DNA of 64,000 nucleotides from Belliella kenyensis (GTDB lineage Bacteria > Bacteroidota > Bacteroidia > Cytophagales > Cyclobacteriaceae): assembly GCF_022549675.1 (NCBI RefSeq), contig NZ_JAKZGR010000005.1:226570-290569 (forward strand). Direction: 5' to 3'. The position numbers and the translations under genes are program-made. Below are positions 38,267-46,143 of this stretch, piece after piece. The first letter of the stretch is position 1; each line of letters starts with the position of its first letter. The notes under the pieces are model-generated. The model saw only the letters and a list, made by a program, of their open reading frames with translations. It was not told the origin of the DNA and ran no database searches.

Positions 38267-38857
38267 ATGAAAAAAGCACTAATTCCTATTATTATCATTG
38301 CCCTAATTGGGCTATTTGTGTACACCAAATCCGTAGGAGTGTACAATACTTTTGTGCAAACTGAAGAAACCATCAATGGACAATGGGCGGAAGTAGAAAC
38401 TCAGTATCAAAGAAGAGCTGATCTGATTCCTAATCTTGTAAATACGGTAAAAGGTTATGCGGATTTCGAACAGCAGACCCTTACTGGGGTCATAGAAGCA
38501 AGGGCCAAAGCTACCTCCATCAATTTGCAAGCTGATGACTTGACACCAGAAAACATTGCCAAGTTTCAACAAGCACAAGATCAATTAAGTGGCTCTTTGA
38601 GCAGACTACTTGTAGCAGTAGAACGATACCCTGAACTCAAAGCCAATCAAAACTTCCTAGAACTTCAAGCCCAATTGGAAGGGACAGAGAATAGAATTGC
38701 AGTAGCAAGAAGAAACTTCAACCAATCAGTGCAGAGCTACAACTCGAACCTGAGACAATTTCCAAACAACCTCTTTGCTGGATGGTATGGTTTTGAGAGA
38801 AAAGGTTATTTCGAAGCTTCTGCGGGTGCAGAAAATGCACCTACGGTACAGTTCTAA
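38267..38857 (+). CDS. LemA family protein
   Basis: A 196-residue membrane-anchored helical protein. The N-terminal helix (IPIIIIALIGLFVY) is followed by the LemA signature: VYNTFVQTEETINGQWAEVE, RADLIPNLVNTVKGYA, then EARAKA and the C-terminal GWYGFERKGYFEA. Function in this family is poorly defined. It begins a three-gene cluster with two TPM-domain proteins, a common arrangement in bacteria (lemA followed by a TPM gene with a Gly-rich tail). Confidence 0.95.
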   Translation: MKKALIPIIIIALIGLFVYTKSVGVYNTFVQTEETINGQWAEVETQYQRRADLIPNLVNTVKGYADFEQQTLTGVIEARAKATSINLQADDLTPENIAKFQQAQDQLSGSLSRLLVAVERYPELKANQNFLELQAQLEGTENRIAVARRNFNQSVQSYNSNLRQFPNNLFAGWYGFERKGYFEASAGAENAPTVQF

Positions 38858-38873
38858 ATAAGAAAATACAGAC

Positions 38874-39305
38874 ATGGCCGAAAAACTATTCAGTCAAGCA
38901 GACCGATCCAAAATCATCGAAGCCATCAAAGAAGCAGAACAAAAAACTTCTGGTGAAATTCAAGTACACATAGAAAATCATTGTAAAGATGTCCTTGATC
39001 GTGCAGCAGAAGTTTTTGAAACGCTAAAGATGCATCAGACAGAGCACCGCAATGCGGTGCTTTTCTATCTCGCTGTAGCAGATCACAAATTTGCCATCCT
39101 TGGAGATGCTGGTATCAACAGTGTCGTACCTGATGATTTCTGGGAAAACATCAAAGAGAACATGACCCTGCATTTCAAAGCATCTAGATATACAGATGGC
39201 CTTTGTATGGGAATAGAGATGGCTGGAAAACAGCTACAAAAACATTTTCCTTTTGAACAAAAGGGAGACATCAATGAACTCCCTGATGAAATATCCTTCG
39301 GATAA
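38874..39305 (+). CDS. TPM-domain protein, soluble form
   Basis: A 143-residue protein with one TPM (YgcG-like) domain: EQKTSGEIQVHIENHC, LFYLAVADHKFAILGDAGI, FWENIKENM. It has no signal peptide or anchor, unlike its neighbour. It begins 17 bases after lemA and lies 5 bases before the next ATG, so the three are one operon. The biochemical role is unknown; some TPM proteins have been linked to phosphatase activity in plants. Confidence 0.88.
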   Translation: MAEKLFSQADRSKIIEAIKEAEQKTSGEIQVHIENHCKDVLDRAAEVFETLKMHQTEHRNAVLFYLAVADHKFAILGDAGINSVVPDDFWENIKENMTLHFKASRYTDGLCMGIEMAGKQLQKHFPFEQKGDINELPDEISFG

Positions 39306-39309
39306 AAAC

Positions 39310-40125
39310 ATGAATAAAAACCTTATTTTAATCATATTAACCCTATTTAGCTTAACTTTCAACAGTTACGCTCAGGATGATTTTCCTAAAATACCCAACC
39401 CTCCTAGACTAGTTAATGATTTTTCAAATACTTTGAGCAATGCTGAGGTACAGCGACTTGAAAATAAACTAGTGGCTTACAATGACAGTACCTCGTCTCA
39501 AGTCAGTATCGTATTGATCAATTCAGTGGGTCCTTATGATATTAGTGATTATGCATTTCAACTAGGAGATCAATGGGGAATAGGTAGAAAAGATAAGGAC
39601 AATGGCGTGCTGATCTTAGCTGCCATGAAAGATAGAAAAGTTTTTATAGCTACAGGTTATGGAATGGAAGGAGCGATACCTGATGCATTAGCCAAGCGAA
39701 TTGTAGAGCAGCTGATAATTCCCAATTTCAGAATGGAAGAATATTATACTGGCTTAGATAAAGCTACAGATATGATATTCAAACTGGCTTCAGGAGAATA
39801 TGAAGCTGATAAAGTAGCTTCATCAGGTAATTCTGGAGGTGCATTGATCATGTTTCTGTTTTTTATCTTTCTATTTGTGATCCTTCCATTGATCCGAAAC
39901 AGAAAAGATAATGACAATCACATGGGAGGTAAAGGTGGAGGCGTTGATCTTTTCACCACAATATTATTGGCCAATATGCTCAAAGGAGGAAGTAGAGGAA
40001 AATTTGGCGATTTCTCTTCTGGAAGAGGAGGATTCGGTGGTGGTGGCGGATTCGGAGGTGGCGGCGGATTTGGTGGATTTGGCGGTGGAAGTTTTGGTGG
40101 TGGTGGAGCTGGGGGAAGTTGGTAA
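39310..40125 (+). CDS. TPM-domain membrane protein with Gly-rich tail
   Basis: A 271-residue protein. The ATG at 39310 gives a signal peptide (ends SYAQ); an earlier in-frame ATG at 39253 overlaps the upstream gene and spoils the signal. The TPM domain runs about 30-165 (DYAFQLGDQWGIGRKDKDNGVLI, GYGMEGAIPD). A membrane helix follows at about 195-215 (FLFFIFLFVILPL), then a glycine/serine/phenylalanine-rich tail of GGGGFGG units. This is the common YgcG-like architecture found beside LemA. Confidence 0.92.
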   Translation: MNKNLILIILTLFSLTFNSYAQDDFPKIPNPPRLVNDFSNTLSNAEVQRLENKLVAYNDSTSSQVSIVLINSVGPYDISDYAFQLGDQWGIGRKDKDNGVLILAAMKDRKVFIATGYGMEGAIPDALAKRIVEQLIIPNFRMEEYYTGLDKATDMIFKLASGEYEADKVASSGNSGGALIMFLFFIFLFVILPLIRNRKDNDNHMGGKGGGVDLFTTILLANMLKGGSRGKFGDFSSGRGGFGGGGGFGGGGGFGGFGGGSFGGGGAGGSW

Positions 40126-40155
40126 ATGTGAGTTATAAATCCAAGCATTTCTCAA

Positions 40156-40857
40156 CTAGAACTTACCCGCAGCTATTACCGCCATATCTACGACCTTAGC
40201 ATTGGCATTTAGCAAGACATTGGCACAAGACGTCAAAGTGGCCCCTGTGGTCATCACATCATCTACCAGGAGTATCCTTTGGCCTTGCACTTCAAATGAT
40301 CCATCTATTCCAAAAACAGATGCTACATTATCTAGTCTTTCTATTCTGGATTTACTAGTTTGAGTCTCTGTATAAATATGCCTCACAATCAAGGGTACAT
40401 AGGGAATTCCAAGTGATTTGGATATACCCAAGCCAAACTGCTCACTCTGATTGTAACCCCTTCTTCTAAATTTATTTCGGTGGAGAGGTACAGCTGTAAT
40501 CATGTCCCAATTTTTATCAAGCCCCACATCCTTTAGCAAATAGCCATATAGTTGACCAAGCTCGATACCTATTTCAGGTTTATTCTTGTACTTGAGTTGA
40601 TGCAAAAGTCTTTGACTCATTCCACCTTTGGTAAATCGAAGGAAAGACATCACCAGGTTTGGTTTAGTCAGGCCCATCACTTTGACAACCAAATCGTTAT
40701 TTTGAGGTTGAAGATGATAATTTGTCATTGGTAAGGACGCAATACAAGCTTTACAAAGCATATATTCAAAATCAAATAGACTCTGATTGCATCCTGCACA
40801 GGTTTTTGGAAAAACCAATGCTAAAAAATCTTCCCAAAATGTGAAACGCATATCCAA
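40156..40857 (-). CDS. ComF family phosphoribosyltransferase-like protein
   Basis: A 233-residue protein; ComF homologues are needed for DNA uptake in competent bacteria and may act on incoming single strands. An N-terminal zinc finger is visible (CAGCNQ ... CKACIA). The type I PRTase domain has the PRPP loop RILLVDDVMTTGATL, and RRGYNQSEQFGLG precedes it. Start is at 40857 or two codons later. It converges with the TPM gene. Confidence 0.9.
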   Translation of the reverse strand: MDMRFTFWEDFLALVFPKTCAGCNQSLFDFEYMLCKACIASLPMTNYHLQPQNNDLVVKVMGLTKPNLVMSFLRFTKGGMSQRLLHQLKYKNKPEIGIELGQLYGYLLKDVGLDKNWDMITAVPLHRNKFRRRGYNQSEQFGLGISKSLGIPYVPLIVRHIYTETQTSKSRIERLDNVASVFGIDGSFEVQGQRILLVDDVMTTGATLTSCANVLLNANAKVVDMAVIAAGKF

Positions 40858-40931
40858 AAAGGCTTGTTAGAACATCATGACAGCAAAATACCTGCTATAT
40901 TTGCTAGTTAAATATAACCCAACGGAATATA

Positions 40932-41285
40932 ATGAATTTAATAGAAGAATTCAATGATTACAGAAGCCGCATGAACGAAAAAATCATGTCTGCGGATAAT
41001 AAAGTAATCAAACGCTTTTTCAACCTAGATACCAATGCCTACGCTGAAGGTGCCATTGATGTCAAAACCAAAGAAATGATAGGCTTAGCATGCTCTATGG
41101 TTTTGAGATGTGATGATTGCATCAAATATCATTTAGGCAAATCCTTCGAAGCTGGATTGAAAAAAGAACAGGTTTTTGAAGTGTTTTCCATCGCCACGCT
41201 CATTGGAGGATCTATTGTGATTCCCCATTTGAGAAGAGCTGTAGAATATTGGGAAGAATTAGAGAACCAAAACGAGAATGTTTAA
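40932..41285 (+). CDS. carboxymuconolactone decarboxylase / AhpD-like protein
   Basis: A 117-residue protein of the CMD/AhpD fold with the redox motif CDDCIKYH (Cys pair plus His), so it is more likely a peroxidase-type thiol protein than a decarboxylase. It ends with an 8-base overlap with the next ORF, pointing to coupled translation. Confidence 0.88.
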   Translation: MNLIEEFNDYRSRMNEKIMSADNKVIKRFFNLDTNAYAEGAIDVKTKEMIGLACSMVLRCDDCIKYHLGKSFEAGLKKEQVFEVFSIATLIGGSIVIPHLRRAVEYWEELENQNENV

Positions 41286-41640
41286 AAAAGAACTGGATTT
41301 GGAAAAAAGATGGAACAAGCTGCTCCAAGGTATACACGAACTGATAGGTAAAAAACCAGCAGATCTTAATGGAGTACTTTTCTTGATTGGTGTCCAAGAA
41401 TTAGGTCAGGGAAATAAAACCTTTACCAAAGAACAAAAACAAGACCTCATGCATATAGCTATATGTAAGGTATTAAGTCTTGCGGGTTTTTATGAATTAG
41501 ATTATATTGATCAAGAAGGTTGGCCACATTGGAAATTACTCAAAAAGTTACCCCATCTAAATGCCATAGACCAAGAGAAATTCCTAAAAATCCAAGTTAT
41601 AGAGTACTTCGAACAAGAATTTGAAATCGAAATTAACTAA
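41278..41640 (+). CDS. conserved hypothetical protein
   Basis: A 120-residue protein overlapping the AhpD-like gene by 8 bases. It is mainly helical and acidic, with GVLFLIGVQELGQG and a WPHWKLLKKLP motif. It looks like a conserved small Bacteroidota protein of unknown function. No signal or membrane helix. Confidence 0.75.
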   Translation: MFKKELDLEKRWNKLLQGIHELIGKKPADLNGVLFLIGVQELGQGNKTFTKEQKQDLMHIAICKVLSLAGFYELDYIDQEGWPHWKLLKKLPHLNAIDQEKFLKIQVIEYFEQEFEIEIN

Positions 41641-41680
41641 TATGCTTCTTTATTAGCATAAAAATAAACATCTTAAACCT

Positions 41681-42445
41681 ATGAAAATCGTATCCTATAA
41701 TGTGAATGGTATCCGAGCGGCTCTGAATAAGGGATTTGCTGAATGGCTAAAAGCCACTGATCCAGACATCATTGGCTTACAAGAAGTAAAAGCTTTGGAA
41801 AATCAAATCGATAGAAGCATTTTCGAAGACATGGGTTATCATATTTATTGGAATCCTGCTATAAAGAAAGGATATAGCGGTACAGCCATATTAAGTAAAA
41901 TAAAACCAATACATGTAGAGCATGGCATATCCATACCGACTTATGATGATGAAGGAAGAATAATCAGAGCTGATTATGAGAATTTCTCTTTCATAAGTGC
42001 ATATTTTCCATCAGGAACCACTGGAGACATCAGACAAGATTTCAAATACAAATTCCTAGATGATATTTATGGATATACTCAAGATCTAAAAAGCAAATAT
42101 CCAAACTTGATCATAAGTGGGGATTATAATATCTGCCACAAGCCCATCGATATCCATAATCCGGTATCTAACAAAAATTCATCTGGTTTCTTACCAGAAG
42201 AAAGGGCTTGGATGGATAAATTTACAGAAAATGGATTCCATGACAGCTTCCGTCTACACAATGAATCAGCACATCAATATACCTGGTGGAGCTATCGTGC
42301 AGGAGCTAGAGCCAAAAATCTTGGATGGAGAATCGATTATCACATGATTACAGATCCCATGAGAGAAAAAGTAAAAAATGCATTAATATTACCAGAAGCA
42401 ATGCACTCGGATCATTGTCCGATAATGATAGCATTAGAACAATGA
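41681..42445 (+). CDS. xth: exodeoxyribonuclease III
   Basis: The AP endonuclease and 3'-exonuclease of base-excision repair; 254 residues, the usual length. All family motifs are present: SYNVNGIRAAL, LQEVKA (metal Glu), GYSGTAILSK, SGDYNICHKPID (Asp/Asn), WWSYRAGARAKNLGWRIDYH, and the C-terminal SDHCPIM (Asp/His pair). It lies between the conserved hypothetical gene and the RsbW-like gene. Confidence 0.96.
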   Translation: MKIVSYNVNGIRAALNKGFAEWLKATDPDIIGLQEVKALENQIDRSIFEDMGYHIYWNPAIKKGYSGTAILSKIKPIHVEHGISIPTYDDEGRIIRADYENFSFISAYFPSGTTGDIRQDFKYKFLDDIYGYTQDLKSKYPNLIISGDYNICHKPIDIHNPVSNKNSSGFLPEERAWMDKFTENGFHDSFRLHNESAHQYTWWSYRAGARAKNLGWRIDYHMITDPMREKVKNALILPEAMHSDHCPIMIALEQ

Positions 42446-42484
42446 AATAATTAATAAAAATATTCATTCATCAACAAAAGCTTA

Positions 42485-42883
42485 ATGAAATCTATTAAAA
42501 TTTCAATCCCATCTCTGATTGAGAACATAAAAATTATAGAAAGCTTCATCGATAACGCTCGCGATAGGTTTCATATCGATGATGATATCTATGGAAATAT
42601 TATGATTTCAGTCACAGAATGTGTCAGCAATGCTATACTACATGGCAATGAAAGTAATTCGAGCAAAACCGTAGATTTAGAACTTCATTTTGAAGATGAT
42701 CAGATCAAATTCATTATCACAGATGAAGGTAAAGGATTTGATTACAGCGAATTACAAGATCCTACTGAGCCAGAAAATCTGGAAAAAGCAGGGGGAAGAG
42801 GCATTTTCATCATGAAGCATTTGAGTGATGATGTTACCTTTGAAGATGAAGGAAGAAAAACCATTTTAACATTCTACATGTAA
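42485..42883 (+). CDS. RsbW/SpoIIAB-like anti-sigma factor kinase
   Basis: A 132-residue GHKL ATPase without sensor or HisKA domains. The N-box reads VSNAILHGNE, the G1 box ITDEGKGFDY, and the G2 box GGRGIFIMKHL. Such stand-alone kinases bind a sigma factor or phosphorylate an anti-anti-sigma (STAS) protein. Neither partner is adjacent. It sits 2 bases before ybeY, so the genes are probably co-transcribed. Confidence 0.88.
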   Translation: MKSIKISIPSLIENIKIIESFIDNARDRFHIDDDIYGNIMISVTECVSNAILHGNESNSSKTVDLELHFEDDQIKFIITDEGKGFDYSELQDPTEPENLEKAGGRGIFIMKHLSDDVTFEDEGRKTILTFYM

Positions 42884-42885
42884 CT

Positions 42886-43311
42886 ATGGCTATTTCCTTT
42901 TTTAATGAAGATATAAAATTCAACCTACCCCAAAAGCTCAAGCATAAAAACTGGCTAAAAGGAATAGCAGAATCCGAAGGATTCAAAATCATAGATTTGA
43001 ATTATATCTTTTGTTCAGATGAATATTTACACAAAATCAATGTGGAGTACCTTGATCATGATACATTCACTGATATCATAACATTTGACAATTCAGAAGA
43101 AGAGGATATGATCGAAGGAGATATCTTTATCAGTTTAGAAAGAGTTCGGGAAAATGCAAAAGAGGAGAAAAATCCCTTCGATGCAGAATTACTCAGAGTC
43201 ATAAGCCATGGACTATTACACCTGATGGGATACAAAGACAAAACAGAGAATGAAGCGAGAGAAATGAGATTGAAAGAAGATCAATCAATATCTAGTTATC
43301 AAGTTATGTAA
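42886..43311 (+). CDS. ybeY: endoribonuclease YbeY (16S rRNA maturation)
   Basis: A metal-dependent RNase for 16S rRNA 3' end maturation and ribosome quality control; 141 residues. TDIITFDN is the family core motif, and the zinc site reads HGLLHLMGYKDK. The textbook motif is HGxLHLxGYDH; the third ligand His is replaced by the GYKDK variant. I recall this variant from Bacteroidota YbeY sequences, so it is probably lineage-typical. The stop lies 2 bases before the first parS site. Confidence 0.92.
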   Translation: MAISFFNEDIKFNLPQKLKHKNWLKGIAESEGFKIIDLNYIFCSDEYLHKINVEYLDHDTFTDIITFDNSEEEDMIEGDIFISLERVRENAKEEKNPFDAELLRVISHGLLHLMGYKDKTENEAREMRLKEDQSISSYQVM

Positions 43312-43313
43312 GG

Positions 43314-43329
43314 TGTTCCACGTGGAACA
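43314..43329. other. parS-type ParB-binding site, copy 1
   Basis: The perfect 16-bp palindrome TGTTCCACGTGGAACA matches the conserved bacterial parS consensus (TGTTNCACGTGAAACA class) with two changes that make it fully symmetric. It lies between ybeY and mnmG. It should be bound by ParB (Spo0J) for chromosome segregation. Confidence 0.85.
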
Positions 43330-43356
43330 TTAAAAATAAATTAAAACAAAATACAG

Positions 43357-43372
43357 TGTTCCACGTGGAACA
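43357..43372. other. parS-type ParB-binding site, copy 2
   Basis: A second exact copy of the same 16-bp palindrome, 43 bases after the first, extended to 18 bp by flanking G and C. It overlaps the longest possible mnmG frame (GTG at 43356) but not the chosen ATG at 43389. Confidence 0.85.
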
Positions 43373-43388
43373 CCTCAATAAATATAAT

Positions 43389-45254
43389 ATGTTTCCAGAA
43401 TACGATGTCATAGTAGTAGGAGCAGGACATGCAGGCTGCGAAGCTGCACATGCCGCTGCAAAGATGGGTTCAAGGGTATTACTGTGTACTATGAACATGA
43501 ATACCATAGCACAAATGTCATGTAATCCTGCAATGGGAGGAGTTGCTAAAGGACAAATTGTAAGGGAAATTGATGCACTAGGTGGTATGTCAGGTATAAT
43601 ATCTGATAAATCTATGATACAATTTAGGATGCTAAATAGATCAAAAGGACCTGCAATGTGGTCGCCTAGAACACAAAATGACAGGATGAGATTTGCAGAA
43701 GAATGGAGACTAGCACTGGAGCAAACTCCGAACGTCGATTTTTGGCAAGAAATGATCACCGGATTAATCGTCAAAGACAAAAGAGTAGTAGGAGTAAGGA
43801 CAAGTATAGGTCTTGAAATCTCTGGTAAATCCGTAGTACTTACAAATGGTACATTTTTGAACGGACTGATACATATAGGAGAAAAGCAATTTGGAGGAGG
43901 AAGAACTGGAGAAGGAGCAGCAAAGGGCATAACCGAACAGCTCGTACAAATAGGCTTCGAAGCGGGAAGAATGAAGACTGGTACACCTCCAAGAGTGGAT
44001 GGTAGATCACTGGATTATTCAAAAATGGAGATTCAATATGGTGATGAAAAACCAGAAAAATTTTCATACTCTGATGAAACACAACCATTGAAAAATCAAC
44101 ATACTTGCTGGATAACCTATACCAACAAAGATGTACATCAAACACTAGAAACCGGATTCGATAGGTCTCCAATGTTCAACGGAAGAATACAAGGTTTGGG
44201 GCCTAGATATTGCCCTTCCATTGAAGATAAAATCAACAGATTTGCTGAAAGAGAAAGACATCAAATCTTTGTAGAACCAGAGGGCTGGAATACCGTCGAA
44301 ATGTATATCAATGGATTTTCGACTTCACTTCCTGAGGATGTGCAATACAAAGCCATGAGGAAAATACCCGGATTTGAAAATGCAAGAATGTTCAGGCCAG
44401 GTTATGCCATAGAGTATGATTTCTTTCCACCTACACAATTGAAACTAACCTTAGAAACTCAATTGATAGAAAACTTATACTTTGCCGGTCAAATCAACGG
44501 TACCACAGGATATGAAGAAGCTGCGTCACAAGGCTTAGTAGCTGGTATCAACGCATCACTGAAAGTTCAAGAAAAAGATCCATTTCTTCTTAAAAGATCA
44601 GATGCCTACATTGGGGTACTTATAGATGATCTGATCAACAAAGGGACTGAAGAACCTTACAGAATGTTTACCTCTAGAGCAGAATTTAGACTTCTACTAA
44701 GACAAGATAACGCAGACCTGAGATTGACTCAAATCGGACATGATATAGGACTTGCAGATGATATCAGACTCGAAAAAGTCCTTGCAAAAAAGCAAAACAC
44801 AGCAAAACTCATCAATGATCTCAAACAAAAAAGATTAACTCCAGATTTGATCAATAATGGTTTGGAAAATCTAGATACTGCCACGATTAAAGAAAAAGTG
44901 ACTGTAGATAAACTAATCAAAAGACCACAACTCGGTATCAGAGATATTGCACCACTAGACCAAGAGTTACAATCATATATAGCCAAATATGAGGAAGACG
45001 TGATAGACCAAGCTGAGATACAAATCAAGTATGAAAGCTATATCGACAAAGAACAACAAATGGTCGAAAAATTGAATAATATGGAAAACTATAAAATTCC
45101 AATAAGTTTTGATTATTTGAATGTGTCAGCACTATCCGCAGAAGGAAGACAAAAACTCCATAAAATAAGACCAGAAACACTCGGTCAAGCATCAAGGATT
45201 TCTGGTGTTTCTCCAGCTGATCTATCCATATTGACAGTTTATTTAGGAAGATAA
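43389..45254 (+). CDS. mnmG: tRNA uridine-5-carboxymethylaminomethyl modification enzyme MnmG
   Basis: The FAD-binding subunit of the MnmE-MnmG complex that modifies U34 of tRNAs; 621 residues. The ATG at 43389 (MFPEYDVIVVG) puts the dinucleotide fold at the start; the upstream GTG frame translates the parS site. Motifs: GAGHAGCEAA, NPAMGGVAKGQIVREIDALGG, MKTGTPPRVDGR, GQINGTTGYEEAASQG, and the C-terminal GISPADL-like variant GVSPADLSIL. MnmG (GidA) genes are often near the replication origin, in keeping with the parS pair and the DnaA-box cluster at 48 kb. Confidence 0.96.
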   Translation: MFPEYDVIVVGAGHAGCEAAHAAAKMGSRVLLCTMNMNTIAQMSCNPAMGGVAKGQIVREIDALGGMSGIISDKSMIQFRMLNRSKGPAMWSPRTQNDRMRFAEEWRLALEQTPNVDFWQEMITGLIVKDKRVVGVRTSIGLEISGKSVVLTNGTFLNGLIHIGEKQFGGGRTGEGAAKGITEQLVQIGFEAGRMKTGTPPRVDGRSLDYSKMEIQYGDEKPEKFSYSDETQPLKNQHTCWITYTNKDVHQTLETGFDRSPMFNGRIQGLGPRYCPSIEDKINRFAERERHQIFVEPEGWNTVEMYINGFSTSLPEDVQYKAMRKIPGFENARMFRPGYAIEYDFFPPTQLKLTLETQLIENLYFAGQINGTTGYEEAASQGLVAGINASLKVQEKDPFLLKRSDAYIGVLIDDLINKGTEEPYRMFTSRAEFRLLLRQDNADLRLTQIGHDIGLADDIRLEKVLAKKQNTAKLINDLKQKRLTPDLINNGLENLDTATIKEKVTVDKLIKRPQLGIRDIAPLDQELQSYIAKYEEDVIDQAEIQIKYESYIDKEQQMVEKLNNMENYKIPISFDYLNVSALSAEGRQKLHKIRPETLGQASRISGVSPADLSILTVYLGR

Positions 45255-45255
45255 A

Positions 45256-46143
45256 ATGTATCAGGAATTAACCAAATGCCCACTTTGCTTGAGTGGGCAT
45301 TTTCATGCTTTTAAATCTATCAAAGATCACGCTGTATCTAAGGAAAATTTCACTTTATGCAGATGCAATAATTGTAAGCTTATTTTTACCAATCCGAGAC
45401 CTACGCAAAATGATATAGGAAAGTACTATCAATTTGATAATTACGTTTCACATCAAGACAAGGGCAATAATCTGATAAATCTTTTATACAAACAAGTTAG
45501 AAAAATTACACTTAAGACTAAGATAGCATGGATCAAGGAGTATGCCTCAACCAAAGGAACTCTATTAGACTATGGTTGCGGAACAGGTTACTTCTTAAGA
45601 GAAGCAAAAGAAAATACTTGGCACGTAACAGGCATAGAACCCAATCAAGATGCACGGACTATTGCTCAAAAATTTGATATTAATGTATATGAATCACTTG
45701 AAAATTTAGCGGACAATCAAAATTTCGATGTCATCACACTTTTTCATGTCTTAGAACATATTCACGATCTTAATGCTACAATTGAAAATATTTGCAAAAA
45801 ATTAAAACAGAATGGAGTAATTTTCATAGCAGTTCCAAACCATCAATCATATGATGCAAAAATATATCAAGACGATTGGGCCGCATGGGATGTTCCTAGG
45901 CATTTGTATCACTTTGATCAGGAAAGCATGCAACACTTCGCTTCCTTACATCAATTAGAAATTATTGGACACAAGCCAATGCTATTTGACAGCTATTATG
46001 TATCACTATTGTCCTCATCATACAAAGCAAAACATAAACTACTAGCTCCAATAAATGCATTATTAAATGGCTGGAAATCTAATGCAAAAGCCAAAAGCAA
46101 TAATAATAACTCAAGCATTTTGTTTATTTTGAAGAAAAAATGA
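45256..46143 (+). CDS. class I SAM-dependent methyltransferase with zinc-ribbon N-terminus
   Basis: A 295-residue protein that begins one base after the mnmG stop codon. The N-terminus is a zinc ribbon (CPLCLSG ... CRCNNCKLIF). The methyltransferase domain has LLDYGCGTGYFLREA (motif I, about 98-112), GIEPN, and VITLFHVLEHI. The ribbon-methyltransferase form occurs in sugar and lipid modification clusters; the substrate is unknown. Its first codons include a terminator-like hairpin (45274-45304). The stop overlaps the next ATG by 4 bases. Confidence 0.85.
   Translation: MYQELTKCPLCLSGHFHAFKSIKDHAVSKENFTLCRCNNCKLIFTNPRPTQNDIGKYYQFDNYVSHQDKGNNLINLLYKQVRKITLKTKIAWIKEYASTKGTLLDYGCGTGYFLREAKENTWHVTGIEPNQDARTIAQKFDINVYESLENLADNQNFDVITLFHVLEHIHDLNATIENICKKLKQNGVIFIAVPNHQSYDAKIYQDDWAAWDVPRHLYHFDQESMQHFASLHQLEIIGHKPMLFDSYYVSLLSSSYKAKHKLLAPINALLNGWKSNAKAKSNNNNSSILFILKKK
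45274..45304 (+). terminator. terminator-like hairpin inside the methyltransferase start
   Basis: AAATGCCCACT (45274-45284) pairs exactly with AGTGGGCATTT (45292-45302), with a TTGCTTG loop and trailing T. It lies within codons 7-17 of the methyltransferase gene, 20 bases after the mnmG stop. It could end part of mnmG transcription or attenuate the downstream pair. Confidence 0.5.

Noticed and set aside
39911..40155. Gly/Val-rich and Pro-rich frames around the TPM gene tail
   Set aside because: Shadows of the repetitive GGGGFGG-coding tail.
43356..43388. GTG start for mnmG
   Set aside because: It would translate the second parS palindrome; MnmG proteins start close to the FAD-binding strand, as with the ATG at 43389.
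43304..43930. 208-residue antisense frame over mnmG
   Set aside because: Proline/serine-rich shadow of a highly conserved gene with no family resemblance.
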